NCBI RefSeq assembly: GCF_013282805.1
Contig: NZ_CP054038.1
Span: 1,426,001-1,490,000 of the forward strand
Origin: Microbacterium hominis
GTDB lineage: Bacteria; Actinomycetota; Actinomycetes; Actinomycetales; Microbacteriaceae
Direction: 5' to 3'
Length of the DNA stretch: 64,000 nucleotides
Position numbers and translations under genes: made by a program. Each line of letters opens with the position of its first letter. The stretch's first letter is position 1. Below, in pieces: positions 26,301-35,533 of the stretch. The notes beneath the pieces are model-generated. The model saw only the letters and a program-made list of their open reading frames with translations, searched no databases and was not told the DNA's origin.

Positions 26301-29300
26301 GTGACAGTTCCCGGGATCGTTCGCGCCCTCGAGCAGGCTGAGTCATTCCGGGATGCCGTCGCGGCGGCGCCCGTCGACGCAGACTTCTCCCTCGTCGAGG
26401 GGCTCGGTGCCCCGCTGCTGGCCGCACTGCTGGAGCGGCGACGCCAGGCGGGCCGGCCCGGTGCATTGCTGGTCGTCGCGCCCACCGGCCGCCGTGCCGA
26501 ATCGCTCGGTCCGGCGTTGGAAGCGCTGCTGCCCGGCGCCGAGGTGCTGCACTTCCCCGCCTGGGAGACCCTGCCCCACGAACGGCTGAGCCCGAGCGCC
26601 GAGATCGTCGGACGGCGGCTCGACGTGCTGCATCGCGTCGCGCGCTGGGACGGCGCGCGTCCCCTCGTCGTGACCGCGTCCGTGCGCGGCGCCATCCAGC
26701 CGCTCGCCCCGGGGCTCGCCGACGCCGAGACCGTCCACCTCACCATGGGGGGCCGCGGCCACGACCTCGGCGAGGTCGCGGCACGGCTGGTCGAGCTGGC
26801 CTATCACCGCGTCGACATGGTGTCGCGTCGTGGCGAGTTCGCGATGCGCGGCGGCATCCTCGACGTGTTCCCGCCCATCGCCGCACACCCGTACCGCATC
26901 GAGTTCTTCGGCGACGAGGTCGAGCAGATCCGCGCCTTCTCGGTGGCCGATCAGCGTTCGCTGCCGGGCGACGTCGCCGACGTCGAACTGCTGCCCAGCC
27001 GGGAGCTGCTCCTCACCGCACAGGTGCGCGAGCGCGCCCTCGAGCTGCGAGACCGCTTCCCGGGCCTGCGCGGCATGCTCGAGAAGATGTCGGAGGGCAT
27101 CCCGGTCGAGGGCATGGAGTCGCTCCTGCCCGCCGTGCTCGACACGCTCGTGACGCTCGTCGACTACCTGCCCGAGGGGGCGGGCGTGGCCCTCGTCGAC
27201 CCCGAGCGTGCCGTCACCCGCGCGATGACCCTCGGCGAGACCAACCGCGAGTTCCTGGATGCCGCATGGAGTGCCGCCACGGCGGGAGCCGACACCCCCA
27301 TCGACCTGGGCGCCGGAGACTTCGTGACCCTGCCCGCGCTGCAGGCCGCCGCCCACGCCCGCGGCGATGTCTGGTGGACGCTCAGCGCGTTCGACTCCGG
27401 CGCGGCCGATGCGGGTGCCGAGGGCCTGATCGACATCGACGTCGCCCTGGAGGCCGCTGCCGCCGTGCGGGTGCCGGGCACCGCCGTGCCGTCGTTCCAG
27501 GGCAACGTCGACGGCGCCACAGCCCATGTCGGCGCGCTGCTGGCCGACGGCTGGCGCGTCGTGGTCGCCGCCTCCGGCGCGGGCCTGGTGGAGCGCGCGC
27601 GCGACGTGCTGGCCGAGCGGGGCATCGCCGCGCGCAAGGTCGACGACATCGCGGACGCCTTCGAGCCCGGGGTCGCGCACGTCGTGGTCTCCACCCTCGA
27701 GCGCGGGTTCGAGTGCGCCGACGCGAAGCTCGCCGTGCTCACCGAGAACGAGTTCTACGGCCGCACGATCGGCGGCGATCAGCGGGTCGTCAAGAAGCTC
27801 GCTTCGCGCCGCAAGGCGGTCGTCGACCCCCTGCAGCTGAAGAACGGCGACTACGTCGTGCACGCCACGCACGGCATCGGCAAGTTCGTGGAGCTGATCC
27901 AGCGCGAGGTCTCCTCCGGCGGGCGCAACGCCGTGAAGACCCAGCGCGAGTACCTCGTGCTGGAGTACGCACCCAGCAAGCGCGGCTACCCGGGTGACAA
28001 GCTCTTCGTGCCCACCGACCAGCTCGACCAGCTCTCGCGGTACGTGGGCGGCGAGGCCCCCGCTCTGTCGAAGATGGGAGGCAGCGACTGGGCGCAGGCG
28101 AAGTCCAAGGCGCGCAAGGCGGTGCGCGACATCGCGGTCGAGCTCGTCAAGCTCTACTCGGCGCGCATGGCCGCCAAGGGCCACGCCTTCGGGCCCGACA
28201 CCCCGTGGCAGCGCGAGCTGGAGGAGGCGTTCCCGTTCGCCGAGACCCCCGATCAGCTCCAGACGATCGACGAGATCAAGGCCGACATGGAGAAGCCGAT
28301 CCCCATGGACCGGCTGCTGTCGGGTGATGTCGGCTTCGGCAAGACCGAGGTCGCCGTGCGTGCCGCGTTCAAGGCGATCCAGGACGGCAAGCAGGTCGCG
28401 ATGCTCGTGCCGACGACGCTGCTGGTCAAGCAGCACTTCGAGACCTTCACCGAGCGGTTCGCCGGCTTCCCGGTCAAGGTGAAGGCGCTCTCGCGCTTCC
28501 AGACCGACAAGCAGGCCCGCGAGGTGGTGGCGGGGCTGGCCGACGGCACCGTCGACATGGTCATCGGCACCCACCGCATCCTCACCGAGAAGGTGCTGTT
28601 CAAGGACCTCGGCCTCATGATCATCGACGAGGAGCAGCGCTTCGGCGTCGAGCACAAGGACTCGCTGAAGAAGCTGAAGACCAACGTCGACATCCTCGCG
28701 ATGAGCGCGACCCCGATCCCTCGCACGCTCGAGATGGCGGTGACCGGCATCCGCGAGATGTCGACCCTGCAGACCCCGCCCGAGGACCGGCATCCGATCC
28801 TCTCCTACGTCGGTGCGCGCAACGACAAGCAGATCGCCGCGGCCATCCGGCGTGAGCTGCTGCGCGAGGGGCAGGTCTTCTACGTGCACAATCGCGTGCA
28901 GTCGATCCAGCGCGTCGCCGCCGATCTCGCCGAGCTCGTGCCCGAAGCGCGCATCGCCGTCGCGCACGGCCAGATGGGCGAGCACGCGTTGGAGCAGGTC
29001 GTCGACGATTTCTGGGAGCGCAAGGCCGACGTGCTCGTGTCGACCACGATCATCGAGACGGGCCTGGACATCTCGAACGCCAACACGATCATCATCGACC
29101 GGGCCGACAAGTACGGCCTCAGCCAGCTTCACCAGCTGCGCGGCCGCGTCGGCCGCGCGCGCGAGCGCGCGTACGCGTACTTCCTCTACGACGACATGAA
29201 GCCGCTCAGCGAGACCGCCGCCGACCGCCTGGAGACGATCGCCGTCAACAACGACCTCGGCTCGGGCATGCAGGTCGCGCTCAAGGACCTCGAGATCCGC

Positions 29301-29921
29301 GGCGCGGGCAACCTCCTCGGGGCCGAGCAGGCGGGGCACATCGCCGGGGTGGGGTTCGACCTGTATCTGCGCATGATCGGCGAGGCCGTGGCGACCTTCC
29401 GCGGCGAGGAGACCGAGGGTCCCACCGAGCTGCGGCTGGAGCTGCCCGTGCAGGCGCGCATCCCCGAGCACTACATCGACAGCGAGCGGTTGCGCCTGGA
29501 GGCGTATCAGAAGCTGTCCGCGGCGGCCGCCGTCACCGCGAAGGACGACGCGATCGACCTCGTCATCGAGGAGCTCACCGACCGCTACGGCGAGCCGCCC
29601 GCCGAGGTGTCTGGCCTGCTCGCGGTCGCGCGGCTGCGACGTCGGGCCGGCCAGGCGGGGCTGGCCGACGTGGTGGCCATGGGCCCGAACCTGCGCATCG
29701 CCCCCGCGAACCTGCCGGATTCGATGCGGGTGCGCCTGCAGCGACTGCACCCGAAGGCGAAGCTGCTCTCCGGTGGCGACGCCCTGGTCGTACCGTTGCC
29801 GTCCGCCGGCGGGGAGCCGCTGGCCGATGCGGATCTCATCGCGTGGGTGGGGGAGCTGCTGGGACAGCTGTGGCCGGAGAAGAAGGAAGCCGCGCCCGGC
29901 GCGACCGCCGCGACCGGCTGA
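26301..29921 (+). CDS. mfd: transcription-repair coupling factor
   Basis: A 1206-aa DNA translocase that removes stalled RNA polymerase at lesions and recruits UvrA. The N-terminal UvrB-homology region (LLVVAPTGRRAESL, FPAWETLPHERLSP, SRRGEFAMRGGILDVFPP) is followed by the RNA-polymerase-interaction domain (DYVVHATHGIGKF, about residue 515). The RecG-like motor has Walker A GDVGFGKTE (about 675), DEEQ box IIDEEQRFG (about 775) and motif VI QLRGRVGRA, then the C-terminal TRCF domain. All modules are intact and the length is normal. Downstream genes start after 78 nt. Confidence 0.97.
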   Translation: MTVPGIVRALEQAESFRDAVAAAPVDADFSLVEGLGAPLLAALLERRRQAGRPGALLVVAPTGRRAESLGPALEALLPGAEVLHFPAWETLPHERLSPSAEIVGRRLDVLHRVARWDGARPLVVTASVRGAIQPLAPGLADAETVHLTMGGRGHDLGEVAARLVELAYHRVDMVSRRGEFAMRGGILDVFPPIAAHPYRIEFFGDEVEQIRAFSVADQRSLPGDVADVELLPSRELLLTAQVRERALELRDRFPGLRGMLEKMSEGIPVEGMESLLPAVLDTLVTLVDYLPEGAGVALVDPERAVTRAMTLGETNREFLDAAWSAATAGADTPIDLGAGDFVTLPALQAAAHARGDVWWTLSAFDSGAADAGAEGLIDIDVALEAAAAVRVPGTAVPSFQGNVDGATAHVGALLADGWRVVVAASGAGLVERARDVLAERGIAARKVDDIADAFEPGVAHVVVSTLERGFECADAKLAVLTENEFYGRTIGGDQRVVKKLASRRKAVVDPLQLKNGDYVVHATHGIGKFVELIQREVSSGGRNAVKTQREYLVLEYAPSKRGYPGDKLFVPTDQLDQLSRYVGGEAPALSKMGGSDWAQAKSKARKAVRDIAVELVKLYSARMAAKGHAFGPDTPWQRELEEAFPFAETPDQLQTIDEIKADMEKPIPMDRLLSGDVGFGKTEVAVRAAFKAIQDGKQVAMLVPTTLLVKQHFETFTERFAGFPVKVKALSRFQTDKQAREVVAGLADGTVDMVIGTHRILTEKVLFKDLGLMIIDEEQRFGVEHKDSLKKLKTNVDILAMSATPIPRTLEMAVTGIREMSTLQTPPEDRHPILSYVGARNDKQIAAAIRRELLREGQVFYVHNRVQSIQRVAADLAELVPEARIAVAHGQMGEHALEQVVDDFWERKADVLVSTTIIETGLDISNANTIIIDRADKYGLSQLHQLRGRVGRARERAYAYFLYDDMKPLSETAADRLETIAVNNDLGSGMQVALKDLEIRGAGNLLGAEQAGHIAGVGFDLYLRMIGEAVATFRGEETEGPTELRLELPVQARIPEHYIDSERLRLEAYQKLSAAAAVTAKDDAIDLVIEELTDRYGEPPAEVSGLLAVARLRRRAGQAGLADVVAMGPNLRIAPANLPDSMRVRLQRLHPKAKLLSGGDALVVPLPSAGGEPLADADLIAWVGELLGQLWPEKKEAAPGATAATG

Positions 29922-29941
29922 CACCACGGTGCCGGCGCACT

Positions 29942-29947
29942 AGTCTC
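29942..29947 (+). promoter_or_regulatory. -10 box of the split-kinase operon
   Basis: TAGTCT, about 54 nt upstream of ATG 30001, so this operon has a leader. Confidence 0.4.
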
Positions 29948-30000
29948 TGGTGCCAGACCGGGGCGGAGCGCCTCGGCGTGAGCGCAGCAGGCGGCTGAGC

Positions 30001-31608
30001 ATGATCCGTCGGATCGTGGTGATCGATGCGGTCACGGTCGTGACCGCGACGGCGCTGTGCCTGGGCGCGCTCGCCGTCGGCAGCCCCGACGCGGTCGCCG
30101 TGGCCAGCGGTGCGTCCGCGATCCTCACGGGCGTCCTGGTGATGGTCGCGCGCCCGCGCTCCGTCGTCGGCCTCCTGCTCGTCGCGGCCGGTGGCGTCTG
30201 GTTCGCGAGCGATCTCGCCGCCCTCCCCGGTCCCGCTGGCGCCGTCGCCGCGCAGGCTGTCTACCTGCACCGCGCGTTCCTCGTGCACGCGACCTTCACA
30301 CCTCCCACGGCGCGGGCCGGATCGACGCTCCGACGGGTGGGCATCGTCGCGACGTATGCGATCTGCGCAGTGCCTGCGCTGTGGAGCACCGCGGCGGGGG
30401 CGACCGCCTGGGCGGGGGCCTACGCCGCGCTGGCCGTCTGGGCCGCCGTGCGTGCACCGGTGCGGCTCCGGCGTTCGCGAACCGTGGCCGCGGTCGCGGC
30501 CATCGTCCTCGGACTGGCGGTGGGCGGGGCCGGGGTGGCCCGGGCTGTCGACCCGGGACCGCCGACGGCCGCCGCCTCGCTCCTGGTCTACGAAGTCGGA
30601 TTCGTCATCGCCGCCGTGCTCCTCGGAATCGGAGCGGTGGTGCGGCCCCGTATCGAGCCCGACAGGGTGCTCGCCATGGCGGACGCGGAAGGCTCGCTCC
30701 GGGACGCCCTCGCCTGGGCGGTGGACGACCCGCAGCTGCGGCTGAGCACCGCCGAAGTTTCGGCGATGGCCGGGGGTGAGACATCCGCCGTCGGGAGGGT
30801 GCGTCGGCGGGTGCATCTCGATGACCGGTCCGTCGTCGAGATCGATCTCGACGAGACCGTGTCGATGGATGCCGCGGCCATGGTCACGCTGGAGACCGCG
30901 GTGCGCATCAACGCGCGGGCCGCCATGCTGCGTGCCCGGCTGGCAGACCAGGCCGAGCTGCTCGCGCAGTCGCGACGGCGACTCCTGCGGGCGTCCGATC
31001 AGGAGGAGAGCCGCGTGGAATCACTCGTCGCGGACGGCGCGGGTGCCCGACTGCGTGCGGTCGCGGATCTGCTGCGCGTGTCGGCGGATCGCGCCGGGGC
31101 GGAACTGACGCCGACGATCGACGAGCTGCGCGCGTCGGTGCGGGCCATGGAGGACCTCCTCGCGCGGGTGCGCACCGGCATCTACCCGCGAGTGCTCGAC
31201 GAGCAGGGGCTCACTGCCGCCGTCGATGCGGCGGCCCGGGCCTGTCCGGTTCCGGTGTCGACGGAGATCCGTGTCGACGCACTGGCGCCGGACCTCGAGC
31301 GCGCCGTCTACTACGTCGTGTCCGAGGCGCTGGCCAATGTCGCCAAGCACTCCGGCGCTGCGGCGGCGCTGGTGCAGATCGTGGGCGGCGACGACCTCGT
31401 CGTCGCGGTCCACGATGACGGCATCGGAGGCGCGCCTCTCGACGCACGTCTGGGCGGTCTGCGCGATCGCGTCGCCGCATGGGGTGGTCTGCTGACCCTC
31501 TCCGGTTCTCCTGGCGGGGGGACGACCGTACGAGCCGAGTTCCCGCTGACCCGCGGTCGCCGCGTGCAGGAGGAGCCTCCGACCGCAATGCGGGGGAGCG
31601 CCCGGTGA
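30001..31608 (+). CDS. sensor kinase-like protein with intact ATPase but no phospho-acceptor His
   Basis: 535 aa. About seven to eight membrane segments (residues 5-215), a GAF-like linker, then a HisKA_3-type helix and HATPase domain. Around residues 333-349 the helix reads ESRVESLVADGAGARL; the family pattern is RIERDLHDGAQQRL, so the His position is Ala344 while DGA..RL is kept. The ATPase domain is intact: N box EALANVAKHS (Asn446), G1 box HDDGIGG (Asp473), GLRDRVAAWGG. It cannot autophosphorylate in the usual way, but it can bind ATP. The stop overlaps the next kinase's GTG start. ATG 30001 is chosen over GTG 29950 for position relative to the promoter. Confidence 0.85.
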   Translation: MIRRIVVIDAVTVVTATALCLGALAVGSPDAVAVASGASAILTGVLVMVARPRSVVGLLLVAAGGVWFASDLAALPGPAGAVAAQAVYLHRAFLVHATFTPPTARAGSTLRRVGIVATYAICAVPALWSTAAGATAWAGAYAALAVWAAVRAPVRLRRSRTVAAVAAIVLGLAVGGAGVARAVDPGPPTAAASLLVYEVGFVIAAVLLGIGAVVRPRIEPDRVLAMADAEGSLRDALAWAVDDPQLRLSTAEVSAMAGGETSAVGRVRRRVHLDDRSVVEIDLDETVSMDAAAMVTLETAVRINARAAMLRARLADQAELLAQSRRRLLRASDQEESRVESLVADGAGARLRAVADLLRVSADRAGAELTPTIDELRASVRAMEDLLARVRTGIYPRVLDEQGLTAAVDAAARACPVPVSTEIRVDALAPDLERAVYYVVSEALANVAKHSGAAAALVQIVGGDDLVVAVHDDGIGGAPLDARLGGLRDRVAAWGGLLTLSGSPGGGTTVRAEFPLTRGRRVQEEPPTAMRGSAR

Positions 31609-33287
31609 AGGGGGCCGCGCTCTGGGCGCTGCTGGGCGGGTGCATCGCGATCGACCTCGTCGCGATCTCGGTGCTGGTCACCCCCGCGCAGACGCTGACT
31701 CCGCTCATGCGCGCGCCATGGGCGGGGTCCGCGGCGCTCGTGGCCGGACTCATGGCCGCCGCGGTGTCGATCGTCCTCGCCTCCACGCGAGCGCGGGGTG
31801 GGCGGACCGCAGCTCTGGCACTCGCCTCCGCAGCGTGGCTGGCGCCCACCCTGGGGGCCGGAGCGCCGGTCGTGCTGAGCGCACTGGCCGGATCTGTCGC
31901 GGTGATGCTGCCGGCGGCATTGGCTCATCTGTGCGCCCCTGCGCCGCCGCCCGCGGGTCCGATCGTGCCGCGTCTGGTGCTGTCGGGCTATGTCGTCGCC
32001 GCGGCCGCCGGGGTGCTGCGTCTCACCATGTATCAGCCGTTCGACGACCCCGGCTGCTGGGCGGATTGTCGCCGAAGTCCGTTCGCGTTGCTCTCGTGGG
32101 TGCCGGCAGTCGATGTCGCGTGGGCACTGTCGGCCGGGGTCTGCGCCGCCCTCGCCCTCTCCCTCACGATTCAGGCGTCGAGCGCGAGGTCGTCTCCGGC
32201 TTGGCGGCTCACCGCGACGACGGCGACCCGTGCCGTCGTCGTCATCGGCCTCGCCGTTGTCGCCGTCGCCGCGCCCGGATCGCACGCCGACCCCGCCGAC
32301 GGGTCGGTTGCCGCCGGCCTGCTGATCACCGCGGCGGGGTCCATCGCGCTGGCCGGCCTGTACCTGGTGCGCAGCGTGGCCGGCGCCGGTCGTGCACGAC
32401 GGCTGCGTGCGATCGTCGCCGGCGCTGACGGCGGGTCGTGGGAGAGGGTTCTCGGCGAGGCCGTCGGAGATCCGACCCTGCGGGTCGCGTACCGGGTCGC
32501 AGACGGCTGGGTGGACGAGTCGGGGGCGCCCCGGGATCCCGACGTGCGGGCCGTGCGCGTGGTGTCCGGTGGGCGCGAAGTCGCCGCCATCACCCATCGC
32601 CGCGATCTCGACCTGCTCGTGGACGAGATCGGGCCTGCGCTGCGTCTCGCGATCGGGAATGAAGCCCTGCGGATCGAGCTGGACGGGAGGATCCGGGAGC
32701 TGCGCGTGTCGCGCGCCCGTGTCGTGGCGGCTGCGGACGCGCGCCGCCGGGCACTGGAGCGGGATCTCCACGACGGCGCGCAGCAGGAGCTGATCGGTCT
32801 CGCGTGGCGCCTGCGCGCGGCAGCGGATGCGGCTGGGCGGCAAGGATCGCCGGTCGCGGCCGAACTCGAGCAGGCAGTCGGGGAGGCCCGCGCCGCGCTG
32901 GAGGATCTGCGGGAGGTGGCTCACGGGATATACCCGGTCGTGCTCGCCAACGACGGTCTCGTGTCCGCCCTGCGAAGCCATGCGCTCACAGCCCCGGTCG
33001 CGGTCTCGGTGCGTGGCGAACCCCCGCGGGCGGCGGCGGCCGAGGAAGCCGCACTGTACCTCTTCGCCGTCGAAGCGATCGCATCGGCGGCGGCCGGCGG
33101 CGCCCCCGATATCGAAGTGATTCTCGAAGGATCGGCTGTCGCGATCTCGGTCACCGTGCGTGCACCGGGGTTCCCTCGGCTGCCGGTCGGTGGAGGCGTC
33201 GTCGACCGCATCGGGGCGGTCGGCGGTGCCATCGCGCCCGAGGGCACGTCAGCGCGCGTGCCCACCCGCTCCGAGACGCCCGCGTAG
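31605..33287 (+). CDS. sensor kinase-like protein with phospho-acceptor His but degenerate ATPase domain
   Basis: 560 aa, paralogous in layout to the gene before it: about eight membrane segments (1-265), GAF-like region, coiled coil, then the HisKA_3 box RRRALERDLHDGAQQELIG with His389 intact. The C-terminal domain lacks the ATP-binding boxes. The N box reads VEAIASAAAGG (Ser494 where Asn is required), the G1 aspartate segment is replaced by VTVRAPGFPRLP, and the domain ends early. It should therefore be a phosphate acceptor without kinase activity. Coupled to the first kinase by GTGA. Its TAG stop is part of the -10 box of the response regulator gene. Confidence 0.85.
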   Translation: MKGAALWALLGGCIAIDLVAISVLVTPAQTLTPLMRAPWAGSAALVAGLMAAAVSIVLASTRARGGRTAALALASAAWLAPTLGAGAPVVLSALAGSVAVMLPAALAHLCAPAPPPAGPIVPRLVLSGYVVAAAAGVLRLTMYQPFDDPGCWADCRRSPFALLSWVPAVDVAWALSAGVCAALALSLTIQASSARSSPAWRLTATTATRAVVVIGLAVVAVAAPGSHADPADGSVAAGLLITAAGSIALAGLYLVRSVAGAGRARRLRAIVAGADGGSWERVLGEAVGDPTLRVAYRVADGWVDESGAPRDPDVRAVRVVSGGREVAAITHRRDLDLLVDEIGPALRLAIGNEALRIELDGRIRELRVSRARVVAAADARRRALERDLHDGAQQELIGLAWRLRAAADAAGRQGSPVAAELEQAVGEARAALEDLREVAHGIYPVVLANDGLVSALRSHALTAPVAVSVRGEPPRAAAAEEAALYLFAVEAIASAAAGGAPDIEVILEGSAVAISVTVRAPGFPRLPVGGGVVDRIGAVGGAIAPEGTSARVPTRSETPA

Positions 33288-33290
33288 ACT
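33285..33290 (+). promoter_or_regulatory. -10 box overlapping the second kinase's stop
   Basis: TAGACT contains the TAG stop at 33285-33287, N6 before ATG 33297. The response regulator can thus be made from its own leaderless mRNA. Confidence 0.6.
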
Positions 33291-33296
33291 CCGGCC

Positions 33297-33941
33297 ATGC
33301 GCGTGGTGGTCGCGGACGATTCCCTGCTGATGCGACGCGGCATCGTGGAGACGGTGCGCGGAGGCGGGCACGACGTCGTCGGTGAGGCGGGCGATGTCGC
33401 GCAGCTGATGGGGATGGTGTCGGACGCGATGCCGGATGCTGCGATCATCGACATCCGCATGCCGCCGACGCACACGACTGAAGGGCTGGACGCCGCCCAG
33501 CGGATACGCGCCGAGCTTCCCGCGACGGCCGTGCTCGTGCTGTCGCAGTACGTGGAGTCGGCCTACGCGGAGCGCCTCATCGAGGAGAGCCCCAACGGGA
33601 TCGGCTACCTGATCAAGGATCGGATCCTCGACGCGCACGTCCTGCTCGACGCCCTCGATCGCGTCCACCACGGGCAATGCGTCGTCGATCCCACCATCGT
33701 CGCCCAGCTGCTGGCTCGGATCCGACGCGACGACCCGCTCGCGCGGCTGAGCGCACGCGAGCGGGAGGTCCTGTCCTATCTGGCTGAGGGACTCACCAAC
33801 CGAGCCATCGCGTCGGCGATGTTCGTCACGGAGCGGACGATCGAGACCCACGTGCGGAATGTATTCGACAAGCTGGGACTCGTCGAAGGTCCCGACCAGC
33901 ACCGCCGCGTCCTCGCGGTGCTCACGTTCCTCCGGGGATGA
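33297..33941 (+). CDS. NarL/LuxR-family response regulator
   Basis: A 214-aa regulator. The receiver has Asp7-Asp8, phospho-acceptor Asp52 (IIDIRMPP), switch Ser83 and Lys107 (YLIKDRI). The C-terminal LuxR helix-turn-helix contains LSAREREVLSYLAEG and ERTIETHVRNVFDKLG. All phosphotransfer residues are present, so the complementary kinases upstream have a competent output. It is likely the cognate regulator of the two-kinase pair. Convergent with the TRAP-type lipoprotein gene, 12 nt apart. Confidence 0.95.
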   Translation: MRVVVADDSLLMRRGIVETVRGGGHDVVGEAGDVAQLMGMVSDAMPDAAIIDIRMPPTHTTEGLDAAQRIRAELPATAVLVLSQYVESAYAERLIEESPNGIGYLIKDRILDAHVLLDALDRVHHGQCVVDPTIVAQLLARIRRDDPLARLSAREREVLSYLAEGLTNRAIASAMFVTERTIETHVRNVFDKLGLVEGPDQHRRVLAVLTFLRG

Positions 33942-33953
33942 GAGCCGCTCTGG

Positions 33954-35408
33954 TCAGTCGATCTTCTCCAGCGTCTTGGTCGTCCACACCCAGGCGTCCT
34001 CGTCGCCCAGGCCCGGACCCGGCGTGAGCACGAGGTCGCCGTCCTCGCCCTGCGCGAATCCGAACTCCATCCGTGCGCCGTCGCTCCACACGAGCGTGAG
34101 CTCTTCGCCGGTGACGATGTACGTGCCGCCGCCGTAGTCCGCTTCCTGCCTTCCGTCTCGCACGCGGTGGTTCCACGTGTGGTCGGCGAGCGTCAGCGTG
34201 GTGATCCAGGGCCAGGGGTATCGAGGGTCGTCGGGCCGGCCGGCCGCCTCGGCGTCCTCGGCGGTCAACTCGAACCGGTAGACGCCCTCGAGCTCCTCGG
34301 CATCCCCAGTGGCCGAGGAGCTCGAGGGAGATGTGGCCGCCGGGTCGCACTCGGCGGGGATCGAGACCGGATCTGCGTCGATCTCCGACTTCAGGGCGAG
34401 GATGGCATCGAGCGAGGATGCGCCGCCGGGGAGCGCGCGGATCTCGTCGAGCACAGGCTCGACAGAACGCGCCATCTCCGCGATCGCGTCTGCGCCGGCT
34501 CGATCGATCCGACCGCCCGCGATGCAGAACATCGTCATGCCCTCGACCTCGTCGGGGGTGGTCTGCGGCGATGCGAGCGACGCCTGCTGTGCGGCCTCGT
34601 CGATCCACTCCCGCTGAGTCGGGGTGAGCCCCTCCAGGCGTGCCGCGTTCCCGATCAGGGCGATCGTCTCCGGCCAGAGCACCACGTCGCTGGTGACGTA
34701 CGGGGCGAAGCGCACCGTGTTGTTGATGGCGACGGTGGAGAACTGCTTCTCGAAGCCCTGGATGCTGCCGTCGTCGAGTCCGGCGTCCAACCCCTCGGGC
34801 ACGTCGCTGACGGGATGGGCGCCCAGGGCGCTGATCGAGGCCGCAGAGAGCTCGGACGGGAACGATTGGAACGTGATGCCGTCGAAGTCGGCCAGTTCGG
34901 TCATCGGCGCATCCACGGCGAACGGGTGACGCAGGCCACCGGCCAGCACGCCCACCGCGATCACTCCGTCGAGTGAGAGCTGGTCGATCATCGCGGCGGG
35001 GATCTCGCTTTCGACGATGGCGCGCTGCAGCTCCATGCTGTCCACCACGAAGGGGGCGGTCAGGGGTGCGAAGGCCGGCTCGTCCAAGAGATCGAACGCG
35101 CGGGTGCCCACCCAGGCGAGGTCGACCTCGCCTGCCGCGACGTCCTCGATCGTGCTCTTCTCGAACCCGGGCGCGAAATCGCGCCAGAGGTGTCGGAGGT
35201 CGATCGTGATCATTCCCCCGGAGACCTCCTCGACGGCGTTCACGAACTCCGTCACCTGCGGGACGTAGTCCAGGTGCGCGTAGGGATTCGCGAAGGTGAG
35301 CGTGACCGATTCCGACGTCGCGCCGGCCCGATCGACCGGCGCCGCGCAGCCGGCGCAGACCAGCGCGGCGACACCGACGAGGATCGCTGCGGGTGAGGTG
35401 GTGCGCAT
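33954..35408 (-). CDS. orphan TRAP-type (DctP-like) substrate-binding lipoprotein with extra C-terminal domain
   Basis: 484 aa. Signal peptide with lipobox VCAGC, then a DctP-type solute-binding domain (residues about 35-350: LTFANPYAHLDYVPQVTEF, GEVDLAWVGTRAFD, GIQ-like GSIQGFEKQ). After an acidic Ser-rich linker comes a C-terminal domain of about 120 residues rich in Trp/Asp (YPWPWITTLTLADHTWNHR) that I do not recognise. No DctQ or DctM membrane genes are nearby, so it cannot import by itself. It lies against the split-kinase/response-regulator operon and could be a ligand-sensing partner (inference). AAGGAGATCGCC precedes ATG 35408. Confidence 0.8.
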   Translation of the reverse strand: MRTTSPAAILVGVAALVCAGCAAPVDRAGATSESVTLTFANPYAHLDYVPQVTEFVNAVEEVSGGMITIDLRHLWRDFAPGFEKSTIEDVAAGEVDLAWVGTRAFDLLDEPAFAPLTAPFVVDSMELQRAIVESEIPAAMIDQLSLDGVIAVGVLAGGLRHPFAVDAPMTELADFDGITFQSFPSELSAASISALGAHPVSDVPEGLDAGLDDGSIQGFEKQFSTVAINNTVRFAPYVTSDVVLWPETIALIGNAARLEGLTPTQREWIDEAAQQASLASPQTTPDEVEGMTMFCIAGGRIDRAGADAIAEMARSVEPVLDEIRALPGGASSLDAILALKSEIDADPVSIPAECDPAATSPSSSSATGDAEELEGVYRFELTAEDAEAAGRPDDPRYPWPWITTLTLADHTWNHRVRDGRQEADYGGGTYIVTGEELTLVWSDGARMEFGFAQGEDGDLVLTPGPGLGDEDAWVWTTKTLEKID

Positions 35409-35533
35409 GGCGATCTCCTTTCGTACAGTGTCGAAGATAGGAATGTCGGCGACAAGGCGGATCCGTGCGAGCGCGGGAGTCGACTCAGTGGTGGCACGCA
35501 GATCGCGGTGCCTGCCGGCGCGGGGAGGCCGCA

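Noticed and set aside
26343..29927. 1194-codon open frame antisense to mfd
   Set aside because: High-GC shadow: it mirrors mfd codons exactly, has an Arg/His/Val-rich composition and no recognisable domain.
29950..30000. Earlier GTG start for the first split kinase
   Set aside because: It lies 2 nt after the -10 box and therefore before the expected transcription start.
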